A stretch of DNA of 64,000 nucleotides from Tetraselmis striata. Taxonomy: Eukaryota; Chlorophyta; Chlorodendrophyceae; Chlorodendrales; Chlorodendraceae. Of this stretch, positions 56,440 through 64,000 are shown one piece after another. Position numbers and translations under genes: made by a program. Under the pieces are notes generated by a model, which did not search any database, was not told where the DNA came from, and saw nothing but the letters and a program-made list of their open reading frames with translations. How positions within the stretch are numbered: the stretch's first letter is position 1; each line of letters starts with the position of its first letter. Location of the stretch: the NCBI GenBank assembly GCA_006384855.1, contig VCJN01001515.1, positions 50,703-114,702 of the forward strand, in the 5' to 3' direction.

Positions 56440-57640
56440 ATACACCCCTCCACATAAGTCCGGGTTCTGCATTTTCGATCGCAAAGCGCATGCATGGGCG
56501 AGGATAACGCCGGCTGCAAGTGCATTCATGCTAACTACACAAGGAATAGTTCGGGCGAACGCCTATTGTGCGCTTTATACCCACTCGCGCGACAACACGA
56601 CCATTTGTGGGCGCCCTTTAAAAAACGAGAAATCGGTGCATGATGCGTTGGCGCCGGAAAATTGTGGGTTGCGCCAACCGTCCAAACCTATGGAAATAGC
56701 GGCACTTGTCGCACCAGACTCGGTGAATACGGCCCTTGGCCTAAGCTGCACACACCTTGCGTGTAGGCCACTGAAAGCATGTCGCTATAGGCACGACGTG
56801 ACACCCCAACGACAAGTTGGCCACCGTGGCTGGGAGCAGTTTTGGGGTGAAAATGCTGCTGTTTCTGTGGCGATCGCACGTAGGAGAGGCGCTCGATGGC
56901 CCCCTTGGCGTAGTGCGATGCTCTACTATGGGGGCGCGTGGTGGAATGCCAATTGCACCGTTTCGTGGGCGGGGTGGCGCGGTAGGGGCGTGGACTTTAA
57001 TTAATATGAAATTCCGTGAAAAATGCTGTGGAAAATGGTATTTTGGCTGGTATATGTGTGTATCGCTAAGAGGCGGCACATGCGAAGTGTTGGTGGTCCG
57101 TGGTCATTCACACACATAACGCTCTCGCACAGCCGGGTATGGGGCTTAGACACGCACTTGGCGGAAAGCCACGCGCCTGACATGGGTGGGCACATGAGGC
57201 AGTGAGGGGCAACTTGGATGATCATCTTTGGGGATTTTTTCCGGGGCCCAAAAAAATCATTTTTTTGATTTTAGAAGATTGTTTTCGACGCAGATTTGAA
57301 CGAGCAATCGCGTGTTATTTTTAAAACAATTTGTTGAGCAAACCCTGAGAAGTTAAATCGTTTCAAATCCAGAGGGGTGTTGCTGAGCGTGGCCGACACT
57401 GGTGCCATGCCAGTATCGCAACGCGACATGTACTAGCCGCCGCCCACACGGTTGCACCCCAACCAGATGCACCCGCCGAGCCCCTCGTCAATGTGTTTCC
57501 TCACGCGTTCATGGCCATCCCGCCGTTTGGTTGTCTATCCACGCGCGTCGGCGTGTGCGTGATACCGGCCCTGGTTTTGGTGCGGTTGCAGGCGACGCCC
57601 ATCCACGCACCAAGTGCAGCGTGACACCCTAGTCAAACGT
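56440..57640 (+). repeat. Diverged dispersed repeat, copy 2
   Basis: This is the counterpart of 20340-21560, with the same ordered short blocks. It also holds unmatched AT-rich sequence (about 57230-57350). No coding capacity is evident. Confidence 0.4.
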
Positions 57641-59546
57641 TTTTAAGCTTCGGTTTGAGTCACTTGTCAGGCAGGTTTTATAAAACCCTCTGAGATTCCA
57701 GGGTTTCATCTCATATACCCTACGTTCAGGTACCCTAGACTTCCGAAGTCTTGAGACTGCCGAAAAGGGACCCCAAACTTATGTGCAGGGGTGTAATAAT
57801 ATAGCGGAGGAACTACGGCCGAATAAAGAAGAAATTGCTACTCCGCCCGCGTGAGAAATAAGGCCTGCAGATCGAGAGTAATATACTAATACATGCCTAT
57901 TTCTCCCGCGGGACTCCCGTGTTTCTCCCGCGGGTGGAGAAATAGCGACCTAGTACATCGCGCCATACTTCCCACGGGCGCGTTGTGAGCATCATGTGAT
58001 GGTCGTCAGCCATCGTCGGCACGTCGTCGACGACGAGGCGCCAAGTGCCAACCCGACGGGATGACGCCATATCAACGCCCCCACCCCGGCGCGGCTGAGG
58101 TTGCGCAGCCGGCGCAACCTGCAGCCTTCCGCTCCTCGCCCTAGTCAACCGGACCCGTCACCTAGGTATGGTTTACCGTATAACTAGGCGACGGGTGTTG
58201 ACGGGAACTTGGCGAGTCGCGGCCGCCCTCTTCGCGGGTCGTCGCGACTCCTCCGTGGTCATTTAGCTTCCACTGCGCACCGCCCCTCCCCGCCCCGACT
58301 CAGCCCGCGCAGCCCTAGCCTACTCCCGGTCAGCGCCTCATGTGCACAGCCGGAGCTAGCTGAGCGGCGTGAGGTGGGGCGGAGATCGACCAAGCTGAGC
58401 GGGGTGGCTGGGCGAGGCGGGTCAATCCCATCCCACATCCAACCCGCCTACCGTCGGACTGTAGCCGCTCCGTTTCTCCTGGGATCCGGGAGAAATCGCG
58501 ATTTATCATTCGAACACGGGTGCTATGCTTCTCCAGTACGAATGCAGTAACCGGGAATTTGTACAGTACATGTACATGTATTTCTCCCTGAGGCAGGACG
58601 AGATAATAACAATGGGTATTTTACCTTACGGGTACCGGTATTCCAACGGGCTTTTAAAGTAGGCGCAACTTTAAAACAGGACTACGGGACGTACGTCTGT
58701 ATCTCCATACCGCCAGCTCCAGGAAAAAACAGACAGGTACCTGTAGCTACCCGTCTTTTTTTTCCTCTATAGAGCAACTCGCCCGAGACGCCGAGTTTCA
58801 ATTCCTGCGCGCTATCTAGTTTATCTGACCGTGATGCGTCGCCGGGCTTTATACGGCCGAACCGCGCTTCGGTTTCAGTTCACTTGGCACAGCTAGTGCT
58901 GCCTCGGTCAAGGAACAGCGGCGGCCGCCGGGCGCACTGTTTCGCCACCGAACCACGAGGTTCAAGTTGTGGTATCGGCATCCTCTCTGAGCGCCGCTTC
59001 GCTGCTGTGCATCAAGACAACAACGCGGCGCGGAGCCCCACACGGTGTGCATGGCGGGGATAGTCAGGAATATTATCCGGCGCGGGGAATCGGGGAAGGC
59101 GGCCGGCCGGTGACCCTGTTTATGTTGCTAGCTTATGACTTGCGACGGACGGCTGGTGGTGCATAAGGAGTCCGATCTCAAACGTGTCAAATTAAGTAGC
59201 CCGAACCCGTTGTGTCAGCACCGCGTTCGCGCGTGCATGCGTATTGTTATGGCTTGGAACGCAGCTCTGGTTGCAGAATTTCCATTTATGGTTTCACAGT
59301 ATGGACTTTGATTCCACAAGTCGAGCCGTGCTTTGATTACCCTGTTGCAGGAGTGATCTGCATGCTGTGGTCCGCGTGGGATTAAGCTTACTGGCTGAAT
59401 GTTGTGCGGGCCTGCCTATCTAGGGCTGTGACTACAAAGAGTAAGTGCGGCTCCGGCCCCTTCCACAGAGCAACTCAAGCAACGACTAAGCGACACCATG
59501 GGCTTTATTCTTCGTTGTTGATCAACACTTGTGCGGTGCCCTGACA
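57641..59546. other. Region without recognisable genes; short inverted repeats
   Basis: GAGAAATAAGGC (57853) and GCCTATTTCTC (57895) form a small imperfect inverted repeat, and TTTCTCCCGCGGG recurs at 57899 and 57920. The frame at 58209-58550 is Arg/Ser/Pro-rich and unsupported. Confidence 0.35.
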
Positions 59547-60713
59547 ATGGCGGCTCCGACATACATGAGCATGCTCTTCATATCGTTGTGCTCTGCCGCA
59601 TGGAACATCACTGCTTCCCATGTGAGCCACGAGCATTGGCAGACCTTTCGCAAGCCGAAAGACCCGGCGACGCGCTGGCAACTGAGTTGGGAGCAAGGTG
59701 TGACAACGCCCTCACGCCGCCTCATCCCAGTGCGCTGGAACTATATGTCCAAGCGTGGGGGCTTGTGGAATCAGGACATTTTCAAGTCCGATGACAATAA
59801 GCCGGTCGTGTGCCGACCCTGGAGGCAGTGTGTGCGCAATCTCAACTTGGAGAGTAACCTGAGTTTGATAGCATGGCCGCCGAGAACCAAGGTGCTGTTC
59901 ATGGGCAGCTCGTATGTGAATCAGCTGGAGCTGACAGCGGTGCTGGACGTGCCCGACGGCGCTATTCGATCCATGAACTACCCGTTGGTGAGAGAAGACT
60001 GCATTCAACCTACGCAGAACAAGTACATCTTGGTGGATCATCTATCTATGTCGCCGCAAGACATGAACTCTGGCATGCATGTCGACGGTGTCTAGTACTG
60101 CGACGGCTGGACTTACAATGGGTCAGTGCTGGTGATGTATAATGACACTGCACACGAAAGAAAGTGCGTGACTTCCCCTGGAGCGGTGTATCTCTACGAC
60201 GGCACCATATTTGCTAATGTCATCAATAATCACCACGTTATTGACCTGCCGCTGGATGTTGCGGTGCGACACACAATCGGAATGCCGCTCAGTGCTTTCG
60301 ACGTCGTGGTGGCCAATCAGGGCAACATCATGTGCGCTTTCCGCGCCGCCTCATGCCCGGGAGGTCCAGATCATCTCGGGGATCGTCGAGTGCTACCGGT
60401 AGACACCATCTTGAGCGCGTTTGAGCTTGCTGGCTTCCGTGGGCATCTCTTCATGGAGTCAGACAGGATGTGGCGCCCGATAGACAGCGAAGTCAGCATG
60501 AGCCTGCAGAAAGCCGAGGCCAATGGGCTTCCCTTCTCCGTGCATACGTCCCTTGCCCTAGACAGCAATCATCACGAGGTAGTCCGCACATGCGGTAGAG
60601 CGGAGGCCAGGGGGCGCCATGCGTGCATCCCTGGTCCTACCCTCTGGATGATTGAGATTGTTAGGGCACAGTATGCGGCATATGTCGGCAGCAATACGAG
60701 GAAAAAGTCGTAG
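59547..60713 (+). pseudogene. PC-esterase/TBL-like secreted protein with in-frame TAG
   Basis: One frame of 388 codons is interrupted once, by TAG at 60093-60095. Residues 1-23 look like a signal peptide (MSMLFISLCSAAW). KVLFMGSSYVNQLELTAVL (115-133) resembles the GDS-type nucleophile block of the SGNH/PC-esterase (trichome birefringence-like) family, followed by FDVVVANQGNIM and a C-terminal RHACIPGPTLWMIEIV. The last matches the family's D-x-x-H-W-C-x-P-G block, but the Asp three residues before the His is replaced by Arg. Members usually O-acetylate cell-wall or surface glycans. The TAG may be a nonsense mutation or a sequencing error, and the missing Asp suggests a divergent or dying copy. 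The ATG at 59547 is chosen because it precedes the signal peptide. Confidence 0.55.
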
Positions 60714-61267
60714 TCACACACCACCTTGATGCCTTGTCTGGAAACGATTCAGGGTCAGTAGGGCATTCATATTTGCTGCCGTTTGGGTTTCCCCAGGAAG
60801 TCCAAGCAGTGACATGCTGCGGGGGCTTGATGTCCATATGCCGCCGACACCCGGTAGGTGTATGTTGATGGCTTGAAAAGCTAGCTAGGACCAGCCATCA
60901 CCGCCATGCTGCCGACCGTGGCGGCTGGCATCAAATACTGAGCCGCCAAGGTGGAGGGGCGGGCGGCGAGGAGGAATAGCACAGAAAATTACTCTTGTTG
61001 CAAATCAATATCAGATAGCACTAATGTCATTTGCATATTGTGTACTGCATGTACATCAAGACAAAAATACAGCGCAAATATTCTTTCAAATTATATGGAG
61101 GTACACGAACGCGTGCCCACGCACAACGATAAAAATGCGATCAGGCCATTCCAACAGAATGACCTGCTTAAGGTCAGTATTACAGTATCCGTGGAAAAAG
61201 AGGGGAAGGGGCGCCGTAAATTGCGAAAGTTTCGTAGTAACTACTTTAAGCAGTATCCAGCGCCCCT
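60714..61267. other. Intergenic; no feature recognised
   Basis: I see no convincing ORF or repeat. The frame starting at 60951 is low in protein character. Confidence 0.3.
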
Positions 61268-63725
61268 GTGCACCGCATGTACTCGTATAAATATCCCATC
61301 TTGCGCTGCCGCCGCCGCTGCCGCCGCGCGCGCCCGCATGCAAAGCTACCTTCAGGTACGCCTCCTACCTCCCTTCATCAAACTTCCAATAGCTACCAAC
61401 AACCTATGCTAGCCACCCACTCCTCACGTAACAGCGCATGCGCATTACCATGGCGGCGACTACCGGTTTCTTTGCACAGGCTCCGCAGTTCGGTTAGGTG
61501 GAGCGACAAAGTCCTTGGGGACACCTACAAGCTACTCCTGAAGCCCCTTGAATGGGCAGAGAACAACGATTGCATGGACCTGCTGAGGATTGCAGTCACA
61601 GTTGCCTCGGACGAGGCGACTTTGCTGCCCACGCTAGCAGACGCCAGCAAGGTAAAGCATATTTCGCTGGTGCTGCAGCAGGACTCGGTGCACGTGTCGC
61701 CTACCGATAACATGTCGAAGAAGATGCGGGTGGGGACGTGCACGATAAACTGCACGGACGTGCTGCATCACGCGGTCGAGCAATGCCTCTGCTTCCAAAC
61801 CGATACGTTCATCTTCAATAAGGTTCTTGGCAAAGAGCCAGACCAACCTTGCCGTGGAAACCTACTAAACACGTTCGAAATGCTTTACGCTGCGCTTTGT
61901 TTGCCCCCTCGTAACTGCAAGAGAATGACCGCTGAGCACCGGCTGCATAACGATTTGCCTGATTACTTCGAGAAGTTTCAGGTTAGGTGGACTGCCGCCG
62001 AGGGGCCACCCACCCACAACATCCCATTCATGAAGGTGTTTACGGGCGGAATGTTCCAGCTCTCTGGCCCTATGTGGAGGGCCTTCCTGGCCACGGCGAA
62101 TGCATGCAGTAAGTGGCCTTGCACCCCCCCCTCCCCTTTCGTACCGTTTATAGGGAAATAGACTACCCCCGGTATCATGATGCATCGATTTCCCCGCCAA
62201 CTAGGTCCCCTAAGCCGCACGCCGAGCTCGAGCAGTTCTTTGGCCGAAAGGACAAAGGGAAAAAGGGTGAGCAGATCGAGACACGTGTACGTGCCGCAGG
62301 ATACCGGGGGGCAAGGAAGCGTGTTGTCGTTCGATGAAGAAGCGTTACTTCGCTATCGAAGAAAAAGTGGGGCGTCCGAGGGAAGTGGGTGACCATATAT
62401 GCGCCCCCGCATGTGGGTTGTATGGCAGTCAACCAAGGCCTACCGCAACCGAGTGTTCCCGCAAGTCACTAGGCAGGCAACAGTGCACAACCTTTCGCTC
62501 CAGATGTCGAAACCCCTATGAGCATATGAACCTCTTCGAGGCGCGCACGAACAAGCCATCACCCCGTCACACCCGCCTAGACGCGCTGCTCGAGCAGGCC
62601 GACATTTACAGCCCAATGAACGTGGCAGAGTTCCTCCGCAACATGCGAGAGTACTCTCGGTATGACTTCCTCCAGGCTATGAGAAAGGGGTTGTCCAGCC
62701 CGTTCATGTTGTGAACTTGGCAGTATGCGGGGAGCAGAGTTGGGCTCGCGCTGTACCATATCCACGTACATTGGTACCGAAGGTGCCCTCTCGCGCGCCC
62801 GCTGAGCGAGAGTGGGGCGGACATGGTGAATCGCTCGAACATGCTCAGCACCAAGCTGTATGCTACAGTCGACGTGCAGTATAGCAGGACAGCGAAGCAT
62901 GCGTACCTCGCAAATGTGATGAAGCCGTCATTCATGTCTAGTAGCAAGGCAGCAGCAAAAGCCGTGTTCGAGTACCTCACGAGAGGGAAGCTGCCCTTCG
63001 ATGGCAATGACAAGGCGGCTACCTTAGCCAACTACCATACTGGGTTCGCATCCCCAAGACGGTGAAGCCCGACATGCTCCTCAAGTATCACCTTACCTGT
63101 GTGAAGTACGACGGCTACCGCCCGGACGACATCTACAACTACCCCAACACCATCCCCCATGATGCATTCACGACTTGCACTCTGATATGGATCACGATCG
63201 TGAAGGTTACCTCGTTTTCCCCCCGACTGATTCGCCGTACTTGTCACATGGCTGTGGACCGATGAAATATGATCTGCGATGCAGGAAGTTCAACTCCATG
63301 ACAAAAAGATTATGTACATCATAATCCAAATGGACAACACCGCCAGGGAGAGCAAGAATAGGAACGTGGCGGCCCTCTGCAATTGGCTTGCAATTGTGTC
63401 TATTGGCACGTGCGACGTCATTGATTTGGTCTTCCTGCATGTCGGGCACACTCATGAACGGGTTGACCTGATCTTCAGCCGAATCAATCTTGCGCTATCT
63501 CGCAGCTCCGCCTACACAGTCGAGGCCTTTCTTGACTTGGTGGCGAATAACGCATCATTCTCGCCCACTCCGGAGATTGCGGAGCTCGCATTCTCCCTCG
63601 ACTCCTCTGAGTGGTTAAGGCCCCATTTCGACGACCGCGTCCATGACATCAGCAAGCCGCACAAATTTGAGTTTACGCATGATGACGCCGCCGCGTCTTG
63701 CGGCTCGAACATTGATTCAAAATAA
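61268..63725 (+). pseudogene. Multi-exon gene ending in a DUF7869-like domain, disrupted
   Basis: The first long frame (61268-62108) ends at a GTAAGT donor and contains DKVLGDTYKLLLKPLEWAEN and VLHHAVEQCLCFQTDTFIF. Splicing to 62205 keeps phase (SPLSRTPSSSSSLAERTK; HVYVPQDTGGQGSVLSFDEE). Later pieces are ALLEQADIYSPMNVAEFLRN (62580-62690), NLAVCGEQSWARAVPYP then TKLYATVDVQYSRTAKHAYL (62715-63060), KPDMLLKYHLTCVKYDGYRP (63063-63120) and the terminal domain (63279-63725). That domain has QMDNTARESKNRNVAALCNW and FLHVGHTHERVDLIFSRI. The DN..RE.KN and VGHTHE.VD..FSR motifs are those of DUF7869 proteins, often found in repeated, element-like families. At least two frameshifts (near 62688 in a GGGG run and near 63052) and stop codons at about 63225-63270 interrupt it. 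Confidence 0.5.
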
Positions 63726-64000
63726 ATGTTAGGTTAGCCAAAAGTTTCATGGTTGCGGTGTTAAGCAATGTTGGCCTCAAAACCCTTGTTTTCAGGGGAC
63801 CAGACACACGCCACAAAATAATCTAAGTGCCGAGCGACGTCTTGCCCCCGGGCTAGCATGGATGGGTCAACGTGATGATCATGGACACAACTTGGTACAG
63901 ATGATGATCACGGAAATAACTTGGCACTGTATTGCCAAGTAACTAACGTGGGGCGGCCGCGCTGTGGTGTTAGTATGGCTAACTAAGTCTGTAAATAGAA
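63726..64000. other. 3' flank; possible poly(A) signal
   Basis: AATAAA overlaps the stop codon region of the preceding frame (63721-63727). ACTTGG and GATGATCA words repeat near 63875-63945. Nothing else is recognised before the window ends. Confidence 0.3.

Noticed and set aside
58209..58550. 113-codon Arg/Ser/Pro-rich frame
   Set aside because: GC-rich low-complexity sequence with no supporting signal.
1..64000. CRISPR arrays or bacterial-type operons
   Set aside because: No regularly spaced direct repeats with unique spacers are present; the repeats seen are microsatellites, minisatellites or retroelement pieces, and the genes are spliced.

Overview
The window looks like nuclear DNA of a green alga or a close relative. 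The first gene is spliced with GT-AG introns, and its predicted N-terminus resembles the plant form of exportin-T. Plant-type telomere-like CCCTAAA motifs lie in its introns. There are no bacterial operons or ribosome-binding sites. Long G and C homopolymers (14-27 nt) are scattered throughout, mainly in introns and mobile elements. I cannot name a species.

Layout. 0.4-11.8 kb holds one complete host gene for the tRNA exporter exportin-T (XPOT/PAUSED/LOS1): 14 exons whose lengths sum to 3069 nt, or 1022 codons plus TGA. 13.3-19.1 kb is a tandem duplication of a composite ~2.85 kb unit. Each unit joins a decayed proline-rich ORF to the reverse-oriented 3' end of a LINE. 19.1-22.4 kb has no recognisable gene. 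23.06-24.5 kb (minus strand) holds a three-exon gene for a low-complexity protein with five spaced GWW(R/G) motifs, which is the most intriguing host-like gene here.

24.8-44 kb is a nest of retroelements and a DNA transposon: a LINE C-terminal fragment; a long decayed LINE (LINE-1 here) with apurinic endonuclease, reverse transcriptase and terminal zinc finger; pieces of a second LINE (LINE-2) with a conserved C-terminal domain; and between those pieces a probable DNA transposon with a BED-finger gene and CGCTTAA repeats near both ends. LINE-2 itself carries a 416-bp insertion flanked by a perfect 19-bp target-site duplication.

44-49.7 kb holds two copies of a ~2.3 kb repeat. One copy keeps a TATA box, an intact 100-codon ORF and short terminal direct repeats. 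51.5-52.4 kb has a minisatellite, a small ORF and an apparent insertion of poly(A) alone. 52.8-56.4 kb is a tyrosine-recombinase retroelement whose A1-ORF-B1-A2-B2 repeats match the PAT/Ngaro plan. 59.5-60.7 kb is a PC-esterase/TBL-like gene with one in-frame TAG. 61.3-63.7 kb is a disrupted gene ending in a DUF7869-like domain.

Only exportin-T, the GWW-repeat gene and possibly the TBL-like gene look like host genes. Most of the rest is accessory, mobile or decayed DNA.
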